Source: Nocardia vulneris
GTDB taxonomy: Bacteria > Actinomycetota > Actinomycetes > Mycobacteriales > Mycobacteriaceae
DNA: 64,000 bases
Assembly: GCF_001613425.1 (NCBI RefSeq)
Contig: NZ_BDCI01000050.1
Location: 89,622-153,621, forward strand
Direction of reading: 5' to 3'
In this document: in pieces, positions 46,920 through 55,584 of the stretch
How positions within the stretch are numbered: position 1 is the first letter of the stretch
How the letters are laid out: every line of letters starts with the position of its first letter
Made by a program: the position numbers and the translations under genes
Notes under the pieces: generated by a model
The model's database searches: none
Told to the model about the DNA's origin: nothing
What the model saw: only the letters and a program-made list of their open reading frames with translations

Positions 46920-49802
46920 CTAGCCGAGCAATTGCTCGCGCACCTGCCGCAACCGGTCGACGTAACGGCGCCAACCGAAACCCCCGCGCGCGTAGTCCGC
47001 CAGCGTCCGATCCACCAGATCGCTTGCCGTGCGCCGGTTTCCCTCGGCCAGCGCCAACGCGGCCGAGACCGCGCGGGCCGCGAACCAGGTGGTGCGGCCC
47101 GGCTCGGTTTCGCCGTAGGCCCGCTCGAGCAGCGTGCGCGCCTCACTCAGCGCGCCCTGGGCGATGAGCACGTCGGCCAGATCGATATCGGCAACGCTGA
47201 CCTCGATACCCATGTGCGACAGCGCTGTTCGGCAGTGCGACTCGGCACTGTCCAGGCGGCCCGCGGCGAGTTCCACCCCACCCCTGACCTGTTCGGTGAA
47301 GGCCAGCATGTGCCGGTCGTCGAGTCTGCGGCTGTAATCGTCGGCCTCGGCGGCGACCTCGAGCGCCTCGTCGAACCGGCCGAGATCGAACAGCGCCCGC
47401 GCCTGGTTCGCCAGGCCGCGCGCGAGCCCCAGTTCGTCGTCGAGCGCCCGATCGTATTCGGTAGCGCGGCGGTAGCTTTCGAGCGCGTCCTCGGCCAGCC
47501 CGGCGAAGAGCTGCGCCGAGCCGCAGGCGTCCGCGCTCGCCGACGCGCCCTGCACATAGTGCATCTCGTCAGCACGTGCCTCGGCGGCCTGCAACGCCTC
47601 GATCGCGCTGCGATAGTGTCCCCGCTCGACGTCGATACAGCCGCGGTTGTAATCGATCTGCAAGACCTGCTTGGGCGCCGCGGGATCGACGAGTTCGGCC
47701 GCCTCGGCGAGCAACTCGGCGGCCCGGTCCAGCTTGCCGAGCATGATCGCGTGGAACGACCAGCAGGTCAGCGCCCGCACCCGATGCTCGGACCCGGCAT
47801 CCACGGTGTCGATCAGCGCCTCGAAGTGCCGGTTGGCCTCGCTGTACCAGGCCCGGGCGTTCCACGCCTGATGCATGGTGATCGCCAGGCGCAGCCCGGT
47901 TTCGGTGTGCGCGCTGCCCGGCGCGCGGGTCATGGCGGCGAGGATGTTGGGCCACTCGGCGAAGATCGCGGCGACGCTGGCGGCGGAACTGAATCCGTCC
48001 CGGCTTTCGACCGCGCAGGCGTGGTCGAGGCACCACATCGCATGCCGCCGCTGCAGTTCGGCCGTCTCACCCGCCGCGGCGAGCCGGTGCGCGGCATGGT
48101 CACGCACCGTCTCCAGCAGCACATAGCGGCGGTAGTCGCCGTCGGTCAGCACCGTGAGCAGGCTGCGCTGCGCCAGTTCCGACAGCACGTCGGCGACCGC
48201 GATACCGCCGAGTTCGGCTGCGGGAAAGATGGATTCGATGGCCTCGGGAGCGAATCCGCCGACGAAGACCGAGCTGCGGCGCAGCACCGCGCGCGCGGGC
48301 GCGTCGAGCAGCTCGTAGCTCCAATCGAGCGCGGCGCGCAGGCTGGCGTGCCGGCCCGCCGCGGCCTCGGGGCGGCCGCCGACGAGCAGGCGTACCCGGT
48401 CGTCGATCCGGTCCGACAGTTGCGCGACGGTCAGTGTTCTGGTGAGGCCGGCGGCGAGTTCGATGCCGAGCGGCAGCCATTCGACGGCCGCGCAGATGCG
48501 CAGCACCGCGTCCCGGTCCGCCTCGGCCAGCGGGCCGTCGACACGTTCGGCGAACAGGGCCACGGCCGCTCGGCGATCCAGCGCGCCGACGGGCACGACC
48601 TGCTCGCCCGGATGATCGAGCGCGCGCTGCGAGGTGACCAGCACCGACACCCGGTGCGCCAGCAACGCGTCGACGGTCGAAACGACCTCGGGGAGTAGGT
48701 GTTCCGCGTTGTCGAGGACCACCAGCGCGTCGGCCAGACCGGGGGCGAGGTCGGCCAGCTCGGCACCCGGTACCGCGTCCAGCCCCGCGGCCGCGGCGAG
48801 GGCGGGCGCGATCTGCGCGCCCTGCGGCAGCGCCGCCAGCTCGACGAACACCACCGCACGGTCGGTACGGGCCACCACCCGGGCCGCCTCCAACGCGAGC
48901 CGGGACTTGCCGCTACCCGCCGCCCCGACCAGCGTGACCAGTCCCGCGTCCGCCACCCGGCCGACCAACTCGGCCAGCTCGTCCGCGCGGCCGAGAAAAG
49001 CGGTATCCGGACCAGGAAGCTCACTGCCCCAATGCTTTTCGTCTGACTCCTGGTCCGCTGGCAAGCGCAGTGCCGGATCGTGTCGCAGCATCCGATCGCG
49101 CAGCTCGATGGTCGCCGGTTCCGGATCGACGCCGAGCTCCGCCAGCAGACCGCCCCGCAACCGATCCAGCACCGTCAGCGCCTCCGGCTGGCGGCCGGTG
49201 CGGTACAGCGCCAGCGCCGAGAGCCGATGCAGCGGCTCGTGCAACGGATGCGCGCCGGTCAGCCGGGACAGCTCGAGCACGGTCTCGGCCGCGGCGTCGG
49301 CGGCCAGCGCGGCCTCGATCCGCGTGACCACGAGGTCGAGCCGCCGCCGCTCCAGCCGGTCCGCTTCGAAATCCGCGAACGGCACCCCGCGCAGGTCGGC
49401 CAGGGCCGCGCCGCGCCAGCACTGCAACGCCTCGGCGGCCGCCGCGCGCACCTGCGCGGTCCGGCCCGCCCGCTGCGCCACGACGATCCGCTCGGCGGCC
49501 GCCGTCACCGCGGTCAGGTCGGGGATGGTCGCGGTGGTGGCATAACCGGTGGACGAGCGCACCACCAGACCGGCGTACGGGCCGAGGGTGCCGCGCAACC
49601 GCGACATCAACGACCACAGCCGCTCGACGGGCCGGGCGCCGCCGTCCTCGCCCCACAGATCCGCCGCCAGGGTGGTGTCGGCGATCACGGCGCCGCGCCC
49701 CAGCGCGAGCCGCACCAGCGCCGCGCGTTCGAGCGGCCGATCGATGACGATCTCGCGATCGCCGTCCCGGACGAGCACCGGGCCGAGCACCAGGATCTCC
49801 AT
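46920..49802 (-). CDS. AfsR/SARP-like regulator with NB-ARC ATPase domain
   Basis: 960 aa from an ATG at 49802. The frame stays open to 50237, but the SARP-type start MEILVLGPVLVRDGD fits family N-termini. The order is an OmpR-like DNA-binding domain (~1-90), BTAD helical domain (~95-240, ADLRGVPFADFEADRLERRR), NB-ARC ATPase (~285-560, P-loop GAAGSGKSRLALE, VLDNAEHLL), then a C-terminal TPR-like region. AfsR-type proteins integrate metabolic signals to activate antibiotic genes. It is 13 kb from the cluster and faces away, so direct control of the cluster is only a possibility. Confidence 0.88.
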   Translation of the reverse strand: MEILVLGPVLVRDGDREIVIDRPLERAALVRLALGRGAVIADTTLAADLWGEDGGARPVERLWSLMSRLRGTLGPYAGLVVRSSTGYATTATIPDLTAVTAAAERIVVAQRAGRTAQVRAAAAEALQCWRGAALADLRGVPFADFEADRLERRRLDLVVTRIEAALAADAAAETVLELSRLTGAHPLHEPLHRLSALALYRTGRQPEALTVLDRLRGGLLAELGVDPEPATIELRDRMLRHDPALRLPADQESDEKHWGSELPGPDTAFLGRADELAELVGRVADAGLVTLVGAAGSGKSRLALEAARVVARTDRAVVFVELAALPQGAQIAPALAAAAGLDAVPGAELADLAPGLADALVVLDNAEHLLPEVVSTVDALLAHRVSVLVTSQRALDHPGEQVVPVGALDRRAAVALFAERVDGPLAEADRDAVLRICAAVEWLPLGIELAAGLTRTLTVAQLSDRIDDRVRLLVGGRPEAAAGRHASLRAALDWSYELLDAPARAVLRRSSVFVGGFAPEAIESIFPAAELGGIAVADVLSELAQRSLLTVLTDGDYRRYVLLETVRDHAAHRLAAAGETAELQRRHAMWCLDHACAVESRDGFSSAASVAAIFAEWPNILAAMTRAPGSAHTETGLRLAITMHQAWNARAWYSEANRHFEALIDTVDAGSEHRVRALTCWSFHAIMLGKLDRAAELLAEAAELVDPAAPKQVLQIDYNRGCIDVERGHYRSAIEALQAAEARADEMHYVQGASASADACGSAQLFAGLAEDALESYRRATEYDRALDDELGLARGLANQARALFDLGRFDEALEVAAEADDYSRRLDDRHMLAFTEQVRGGVELAAGRLDSAESHCRTALSHMGIEVSVADIDLADVLIAQGALSEARTLLERAYGETEPGRTTWFAARAVSAALALAEGNRRTASDLVDRTLADYARGGFGWRRYVDRLRQVREQLLG

Positions 49803-50180
49803 ACGCTGCGCCGCGCCGGCCGCGGCCCCAGCGGAACCGTTGCCGCGCTTCCCCTTTCGACGTCCGCCGAGCGAAATGCCGGTACCCGGATGGTACGCGC
49901 GATCGACGCGCCCGCCGGAGAATGCCGCGCGGTGCTCGGGCCGGCGCACCGCGGGTCCCCTCCACCGCATTCTCCGGCGGGAACACCCCCGAGAACAGGC
50001 GAGTGCCGCCTGCGTGGTCCAGGCTGCCGGACCGACCTTTCCGCGGCGTTTCACCCGCGTCTCACCGTCGCGGCGGGCCGCGACACTCACCTGGCCGGGC
50101 GCGCGTGACCCGGCGATCCCGCATAAGGTTGGGCACGACACGCGAAGCGGCGCCCGGCTGTAGCCGGTGGCAGGAGCGAA
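49803..50180. other. 378-bp divergent intergenic region
   Basis: This gap separates the AfsR-like gene (minus) from the SGNH hydrolase (plus). It probably contains both promoters. A TAAGGT -10-like element at 50124-50129 precedes the hydrolase. The part from 50093 to 50163 is an imperfect copy of a sequence also found at 57414-57480. No coding feature with convincing codon use or ribosome-binding site was seen, although the AfsR frame stays open across it. Confidence 0.5.
50093..50163 (+). repeat. Interspersed repeat, copy A
   Basis: Shares with 57414-57480 the start GGCCGGGCGCG, a CGG-CGATC/CGGATC segment and the core GCACGAC(A/G)CGCGAAGC, ending in a CGGC/CGGT-TAG stretch. Both copies sit just upstream of a plus-strand gene, ending ~10-20 bases before the start codon. 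Confidence 0.5.
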
Positions 50181-51014
50181 ATGAGCGCGGTGCGGGACAA
50201 CAGCAGCGGGGCCCCGGCGGGTGCGGCGGCCTGGCATGGCAAGCGCTATGTGGCGCTGGGCAGTTCATACGCGTCGGGACCGGGTATCGCGCCGCGGGTA
50301 CCGGGCACGCCACGGCTGGCCGGGCGGTCGCAACGCGATTACCCCCACCTCGTGGCCGCGGCCACCGGACTGTCGCTCACCGACGTCACCAGCAGCGGGG
50401 CGACCTGCGATCACCTCCTGCACGCGCGGCAGTTCCGGCAACAGCCGCAGCTCACCGCGGTGACAGCCGCGACCGACCTGGTCACCGTCACGATCGGCGG
50501 CAACGACATCGGTTTGACGCCGTACCTGATCGCCCGGCGTCTGCCGCGCCCGCTGCTGCTGCTCCCGCCGCTGGCCCACTTGGGCGACGCGCGCGCCGTC
50601 CGGCGGCGATTGCCGGCCGTCGAGGATCGAATCGCCGCGGTGCTGCACGCGATTCGGGAACGCGCACCCGAGGCCACGATTCTGGTGGTCAACTATCTTT
50701 CGGTGCTCGGGCGCCGCGCGCCCACCGATTCGACGGTCGATCGCCACTATCGCGCGTTCGCCGAATCCCTTGCCGCGCATACCGCCGCGGCCGCCGAGCA
50801 CTTCGGCGCCGAGCTGATCGACGTGCGCACACCGAGCCTGGACCATGCCGCCGACTCGGCCGACCCGTGGACCGTGGACTTCTACTTCCCTTGGCCGGGA
50901 AGGACTTACGACGGCGCGCCGTGTCATCCGACGGCGGCGGGGATGGCGGCGGTCGCCGACCTCGTCGTCGGACGGCTCGCGGCACTGTCCCCCGCCGATC
51001 GCTCGCGTCCCTGA
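50181..51014 (+). CDS. SGNH/GDSL hydrolase (lipase/esterase-like)
   Basis: 277 aa, ATG preceded by AGGAG. Block I is YVALGSSYASGPG (GSS in place of GDS, catalytic Ser29), block III GGND is present (TVTIGGNDIGL), and block V has DGAPCHPTAAGM with the Asp/His pair. No signal peptide is evident, although the first ~20 residues are Ala/Gly-rich. The SGNH fold includes esterases, lipases and deacetylases; the substrate is unknown. It resembles actinobacterial lipases with a GSSYASGPGI motif. Confidence 0.85.
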   Translation: MSAVRDNSSGAPAGAAAWHGKRYVALGSSYASGPGIAPRVPGTPRLAGRSQRDYPHLVAAATGLSLTDVTSSGATCDHLLHARQFRQQPQLTAVTAATDLVTVTIGGNDIGLTPYLIARRLPRPLLLLPPLAHLGDARAVRRRLPAVEDRIAAVLHAIRERAPEATILVVNYLSVLGRRAPTDSTVDRHYRAFAESLAAHTAAAAEHFGAELIDVRTPSLDHAADSADPWTVDFYFPWPGRTYDGAPCHPTAAGMAAVADLVVGRLAALSPADRSRP

Positions 51015-51032
51015 TCGCGCGGCTCGCCGGAG

Positions 51033-51473
51033 TCACGCCGCCGCGCCGGTCGCCGCTCTCGGCGCTCGAAAAGCCCGCACGAGCAGATAGAGCAGCACAC
51101 CGAGCGGGGCGAGCATGATCGTGAACACCAGCAGCGGGCTGATCAGCAGCGCGGGCAGACCGCGCTGTCGGCTGTCCAGGAAGATCCAGCGCCCCAGGAA
51201 CAGGTCGAACGCGATGAAATGTGCCCAGGCGGCCGCGGCGCCCGCGCTGCCTCCGAGTAGGACCTGTATGCCGGCCAGGTCCGCACCGGACACCGCCGAC
51301 CACACCGTCCCGAAGTCCGGCAGCACGACGATCGCGTAGATCAGCATCGGCGGTACGCAGATCAGCGGGGAGGCGACGACGGTGGACGTCCACCGCCACC
51401 ACGGGGCGAGAATCATCAACGCCCAGAACGGGGCTGCGGTGTAGAACGTGAGGTCGAACAGGAAACTGGTCAT
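51033..51473 (-). CDS. ABA4-like (DUF4281) membrane protein
   Basis: 146 aa with four transmembrane segments. FYTAAPFWALMILAPWWRWT near the N-terminus and WAHFIAFDLFLGRWIFLDSR in the middle are characteristic of the ABA4-like family. The plant member is involved in neoxanthin synthesis; bacterial members are uncharacterised. The last ~25 residues are cytoplasmic and basic. It is coupled to the larger membrane protein upstream by a 4-base overlap. Confidence 0.85.
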   Translation of the reverse strand: MTSFLFDLTFYTAAPFWALMILAPWWRWTSTVVASPLICVPPMLIYAIVVLPDFGTVWSAVSGADLAGIQVLLGGSAGAAAAWAHFIAFDLFLGRWIFLDSRQRGLPALLISPLLVFTIMLAPLGVLLYLLVRAFRAPRAATGAAA

Positions 51474-52459
51474 CGGACACCGCCACCGGTCGAGACCAAG
51501 GCCGGTGCGGCCGGTTCCGGTGGTATCGCACCGCGCAGGATCACCACGACCGAAACTGTTGCGGCGAACGCGATTGCGCCGAAGGCGAGCAGGGTGAGCG
51601 CGTCCGGATGCACCACCGGCTGGCCGCGTAGAGCCTGCCAGGTGAGCACCGCGAGCAGCGCCGCGTAGGCCACGCTCACCACCACCATGACGCCGCGTCG
51701 CGCCGAAACCTCGCGCAGCGCGGGCAGGCGCCGGGCCGCGAGTTCCACCGCGAGCAATACCAGCGGAATCACTTGCAGCGCATGCATACCCAGGAAATGC
51801 GGGATTCGCAGATCGCCGCCCACCGTGCTCCAGCCCAGGATCGGCAGGCCGGGACCGCCGTCGGCGAGACCCACGGTATGCGCGCCGCGGATCGAACCGC
51901 CGCTGTCGAGCTGGGCCCGGGTCGGCTGGGTCATCAGCATGCCGAGGGCCGCGCCGATCACGGAAAGTACTGCGCCGGAACGGATCGCGAAGTCACGGGC
52001 GCGATCATGCGCAGGGCTGCGGAACAGCGCGGCGGCGGCCAGCACGGTGGCCAGCCAGACCACGATGATGGTCGAGCCCATCGCCGACCACAGCGCACCG
52101 TTGAGCGGGGTGGTGAAGTTGAAGTGGCTGGTGGTGCCCCGGACGATCTGGATCACGATGATCACCAGTTCGATGCCGAGGCCGATCGCGGCGACGGCGC
52201 CCGCCCACCACGCGGCTCGTCGCCAGGCGGTGAGCTGGTCGATCAGCCAGGCCCAGGTCACGGCGTAGATCAGGGTGGAGAGCGCGAATTTCACCGCCTT
52301 GGTCCAGATCGGCAGTCCGGTGAGCACGCGATCGTCCACGATCATCCCGCCGATCGCGAAGACGGTCAGGACCGCCATCGCGGCGGCGAGCAGGACTAAC
52401 GGGCGATGCCAGTGCAGGAAGGCGAAACGTCCGGCTGTGGGCCGGTATGCGGAGGTCAT
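51470..52459 (-). CDS. Multipass membrane protein, function unknown
   Basis: 329 aa with about eight hydrophobic segments, for example LVLLAAAMAVLTVFAIGGMI and AIGLGIELVIIVIQIVRG. It is not recognised beyond being a polytopic inner-membrane protein. Conserved-looking polar stretches are GTTSHFNFTTPLNGALW and HFLGMHALQVIPL, where His and Asn could bind a cofactor or quinone. The gene is operonic with the ABA4-like gene and divergent from the MerR regulator. The intergenic direct/inverted repeats at 52503-52548 suggest control by that regulator. Confidence 0.78.
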   Translation of the reverse strand: MTSAYRPTAGRFAFLHWHRPLVLLAAAMAVLTVFAIGGMIVDDRVLTGLPIWTKAVKFALSTLIYAVTWAWLIDQLTAWRRAAWWAGAVAAIGLGIELVIIVIQIVRGTTSHFNFTTPLNGALWSAMGSTIIVVWLATVLAAAALFRSPAHDRARDFAIRSGAVLSVIGAALGMLMTQPTRAQLDSGGSIRGAHTVGLADGGPGLPILGWSTVGGDLRIPHFLGMHALQVIPLVLLAVELAARRLPALREVSARRGVMVVVSVAYAALLAVLTWQALRGQPVVHPDALTLLAFGAIAFAATVSVVVILRGAIPPEPAAPALVSTGGGVR

Positions 52460-52502
52460 GGGTGCTGCTTTCGACGAACCGGGCAGACAGTGCTGAGTGC
52501 TG

Positions 52503-52548
52503 CTATCGATAGTTGTACTATCGATGCCGATTATGGATAGCTGTACTT
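52503..52548. promoter_or_regulatory. Operator-like repeats between the membrane operon and merR
   Basis: Contains the palindrome CTATCGATAG (52503-52512), the inverted repeat ATAGT-TGT-ACTAT (52509-52521), and a second partial copy ATAGCTGTACTT (52537-52548) 28 bp from the first. This AT-rich cluster lies between the divergent start codons, so the neighbouring MerR protein is the likely binder. Binding is inferred from position only. Confidence 0.55.
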
Positions 52549-52586
52549 CCCACTGTCAATAGCCCGGCCGAGAGCAGGAGTCGCCC

Positions 52587-53219
52587 ATGCGGATCGCCGA
52601 ACTCAGTCGCACGAGTGGCGTGCCGCCCGCGACGATCAAGTACTACCTGCGCGAAGGCCTGCTGCCACCCGGCCTGCGCACCCACCACAACCAGGTGGAG
52701 TACGGCGACCAGCACGTCAACCGGCTGCGCCTGATCCGCGCGCTCGTCGACATCGGCGGCATCTCGATCAGCGCGGCGGGCGAGCTGATCTCCGTCCTCG
52801 ACACCGGCGACCTGACCGCCCGCCAAGCCCTCGGCGAGGCCATGTACGCACTCGGCGCCCGGCGCTCCCCCGTCGGCGCGGACCAGCAGGCCGCCGCCGA
52901 AGCCGACGTCGCCGGCCTGCTCGCCCGCCGCGAATGGTCGGTCGACGACGAGAACCCGGCACGGCACACCCTGACCGACGTGTGCGCCGCGCTGCGCCAG
53001 CTCGGGCACGCCGACGTGATCGCCAAGATGGACGACTACGCCGCGGCCGCCGAAGCCGTCGCCGCGATCGACATCGAACTCGTCCGTGGCGTGCCCACGG
53101 TCGAGCGCATGACCGAAACCGCCATCGTCGGAACGATTCTCGGCGACACGATGCTCTCCGCGTTACGCAGGCTCGCGCAGGAGCACGTGTCCGGCCGGGT
53201 GCTGCCGGACGAGGACTGA
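52587..53219 (+). CDS. MerR family transcriptional regulator
   Basis: 210 aa, ATG with GAGCAGGAG upstream. The N-terminal winged helix is typical of MerR (MRIAELSRTSGVPPATIKYY, then LREGLLPPG and NRLRLIRALVDIGGISI). The C-terminal domain has no metal-binding Cys cluster and looks like a helical ligand-binding or dimerisation region. It is divergent from the ABA4-like/membrane-protein pair, with operator-like repeats between, so it probably regulates them. Confidence 0.9.
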   Translation: MRIAELSRTSGVPPATIKYYLREGLLPPGLRTHHNQVEYGDQHVNRLRLIRALVDIGGISISAAGELISVLDTGDLTARQALGEAMYALGARRSPVGADQQAAAEADVAGLLARREWSVDDENPARHTLTDVCAALRQLGHADVIAKMDDYAAAAEAVAAIDIELVRGVPTVERMTETAIVGTILGDTMLSALRRLAQEHVSGRVLPDED

Positions 53220-53220
53220 C

Positions 53221-55512
53221 TCACCGGACCGCGCTCGCGCGCGACAGGTTCCAGCCGTTCCACGGGTCGGAATCCATTCGCTCGTGGATACTTTCGCGCA
53301 CCTGGGTGCGCATCGGCTCCGGCAGGCGATCGACGGCGGGCAAGCTGTCCGGTGACAGCACTGTCAAGTAGCCGATGTCGAACGGCTTGCCCTGCTGCCA
53401 GCGATCGATGTTCTGATCGGCGATCAGTCGTTCCGGATTCACCACTGCCAGCGCCAGCAGGGTCGCCATCGCGGTGCCGAGCACGGTGCGCACCAACCAC
53501 ATTCGGCGCAGGCTGAGCACAGCGGCGAGCACCAGCAGATAGACCAGGCCCAGCCACAGTTCGCAGACCTCCACCAGCAGTCGGAGCACGGTGAACCCGT
53601 ATGCCTGCTGATAGGTCCACATCCGGCTTAGCGCCGACGCGACGATGAGCAACGAGAGTACCGTCACCGCACTGAGCAAGGCTCGCAACCACATCCGGTC
53701 GCCCGCCGTCGCCTGATCCGCCCACCGCAGCACCACCAGGAGCACAGCCAAGGTCAGGATGCTGACCACCGACAGCTGCCAGAATCCGGTCCGTGCGTAC
53801 TCGGCGTAGGTCAATCCGGCGGTGCGCTGGACATAGTCGTCGCCGCCGAACAACGCCACGAACTGCGCGATGACGAACACCAGGAACAGCGCCGTCAACG
53901 CGCCCGCCGGCAACACCCACTCGATTCGGCGCAGCTGTCGAACCCGCAGTCCCCCAGCACTTTCCGAAGCAGGCAGTAGCGGCGCCGCCAGCAAATACAG
54001 CGCACCGGCCGCGGCGAGCCCCAGCACGGTGAACAGGAAGATCCACTGGAACGCGAGACCGCCGTCGACCCGCGGCGTCACCGCGTCGAACAGCGCCGCG
54101 AACGTCGCGTCGGCCCCGCCGAGCAGCGGCACGAACACCGCCAGCAACGCGAGCGTGACCACCGCCGACAGCGCGACACCCCACTCCCGCCGCCCCGCCC
54201 CCGACCGTGCACGCTCAGCCCCGGCGAAAAGCCACTGCACGCCCGGCAAGACCGCGAGCGGCACCGCGAACACATCGACCCAAGCGCCGTTCGCCGACCG
54301 CCGCCCGACCACCGCCAGCGATGCCGCCACCCCCGCGCCCGCCAGACAGCACACGAACAACCACCCGGCCGCCCGGAACACACCCACCGCAGGCAACACC
54401 AAAACCATTGCCACCCAATAAATCCGCGCCGCCTTGTCGCCGAACCGGAGCCCGGTGCCACCGACGGAGGCTGCCGATTCGGCCCCCGCCACCAATCCGT
54501 CGCCCGTTGCCGCGCCACCGATCGCAGGGCGGACCCCGGATACCGAAACGTCCTCGGACACCAACTCGTCACCGACCCCTCGGTCATCACCGACCCCTCG
54601 GTCGCCACCAGACGCCCGGTCCGCGCCAGCCCCCCGGTCCGCGCCGATCCCCTGGTCACCAGAGCTGAGGTCACCTTCGGACGCCCGGTCGCCGCCGACC
54701 GCCCGGTCCTCGCGGGTCGCAAGGACGTCTCCGGTCCCGGGATCGTTGCCGCTCGCCGTGTCGCCACGGTCCTCCGCAGCCGCACCGGTTGCGAGGTGAT
54801 CACCAGCCGCAGACATATCGCGGGCCGCAGAGTCATCGCCGGACGCGAGAGCATCGCCAAACGCGGAGTCCTTGCCGATCGCGGCACGATCACCGGACGC
54901 GGGGCCATTACCGATCGCAGCATCGCCACGGATCTCCGCATCGTCACCGGTTACGGGATGATCCCCAGGCGAGGCCGCATCGCGGGACGCGGCGCAACCG
55001 CCATGCAGGGGCGCATCGGCGGACGCGGGCACATCGGTGGGCGCAGAAGTAGCCCGGGTTGCGGGGTGGCCCCAGATCGCGGCGTCGTTGCCGACCGTTG
55101 GCGCTGGAGCGGGCTGCGGGTCCGACGTCGAGCCGTCCCCTCCGCGGTTCGATGTCACCGCCGCTCCCGCTGGGCCCGGGAGCTGCTCTGCGGCAGGTGA
55201 TTCGGGGGATCGGGCGAGGGTTTTGCGGGCGTTGCGGTCGACGGCGCAGATCGCGCCGACCGCGATGGCGGCGGCCAGGAACCAGCCGATGCCGGGACGG
55301 TCCAGTGGGATCAGGACGGCGCCGGCGAGGCCGATCAGCAGCGCGGCGGCCAATGCGCCGGGTGGGTGGGTAACCCGTTGCCAGCGCGGGATTTTCGGTG
55401 GAATGCGCATCGGCTGCGAGGCCGGCCACGTCGCGGAGCGCGGCAGTTTGTGGTGGACCTGCTGCGTACCGGACAGCGTCGAAGGTACTGGTGCAGTGGC
55501 ATTTTCGGGCAT
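53221..55512 (-). CDS. DUF4173-type membrane protein with a long low-complexity insert
   Basis: 763 aa, ATG with AGGAGGG upstream. The first ~85 residues have two hydrophobic segments (AAALLIGLAGAVLI and GIGWFLAAAIAVGAI). Residues ~105-350 are hydrophilic and repetitive, rich in Gly-Asp pairs (patterns such as SGDxxxxGD, GDRGVGDDRGVGDE). From ~355 on there are about ten transmembrane segments with the DUF4173-like AGLTYAEYARTGFWQLSVVS and WQQGKPFDIGYL regions. Function is unknown. It follows the two-component genes on the same strand, 72 bp downstream. Confidence 0.8.
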   Translation of the reverse strand: MPENATAPVPSTLSGTQQVHHKLPRSATWPASQPMRIPPKIPRWQRVTHPPGALAAALLIGLAGAVLIPLDRPGIGWFLAAAIAVGAICAVDRNARKTLARSPESPAAEQLPGPAGAAVTSNRGGDGSTSDPQPAPAPTVGNDAAIWGHPATRATSAPTDVPASADAPLHGGCAASRDAASPGDHPVTGDDAEIRGDAAIGNGPASGDRAAIGKDSAFGDALASGDDSAARDMSAAGDHLATGAAAEDRGDTASGNDPGTGDVLATREDRAVGGDRASEGDLSSGDQGIGADRGAGADRASGGDRGVGDDRGVGDELVSEDVSVSGVRPAIGGAATGDGLVAGAESAASVGGTGLRFGDKAARIYWVAMVLVLPAVGVFRAAGWLFVCCLAGAGVAASLAVVGRRSANGAWVDVFAVPLAVLPGVQWLFAGAERARSGAGRREWGVALSAVVTLALLAVFVPLLGGADATFAALFDAVTPRVDGGLAFQWIFLFTVLGLAAAGALYLLAAPLLPASESAGGLRVRQLRRIEWVLPAGALTALFLVFVIAQFVALFGGDDYVQRTAGLTYAEYARTGFWQLSVVSILTLAVLLVVLRWADQATAGDRMWLRALLSAVTVLSLLIVASALSRMWTYQQAYGFTVLRLLVEVCELWLGLVYLLVLAAVLSLRRMWLVRTVLGTAMATLLALAVVNPERLIADQNIDRWQQGKPFDIGYLTVLSPDSLPAVDRLPEPMRTQVRESIHERMDSDPWNGWNLSRASAVR

Positions 55513-55584
55513 GACTACCCTCCTGAGGGTGTGCGGGATCGCCCCGGGACCTGAGGGCGGCCCAAGGTGCGGTGGGAGAAGGAA

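Noticed and set aside
46920..49802. AfsR-like protein as the pathway-specific regulator of the cluster
   Set aside because: It lies about 11 kb beyond the cluster edge with unrelated genes between, so there is no positional support. The nearby LuxR protein is a better candidate.
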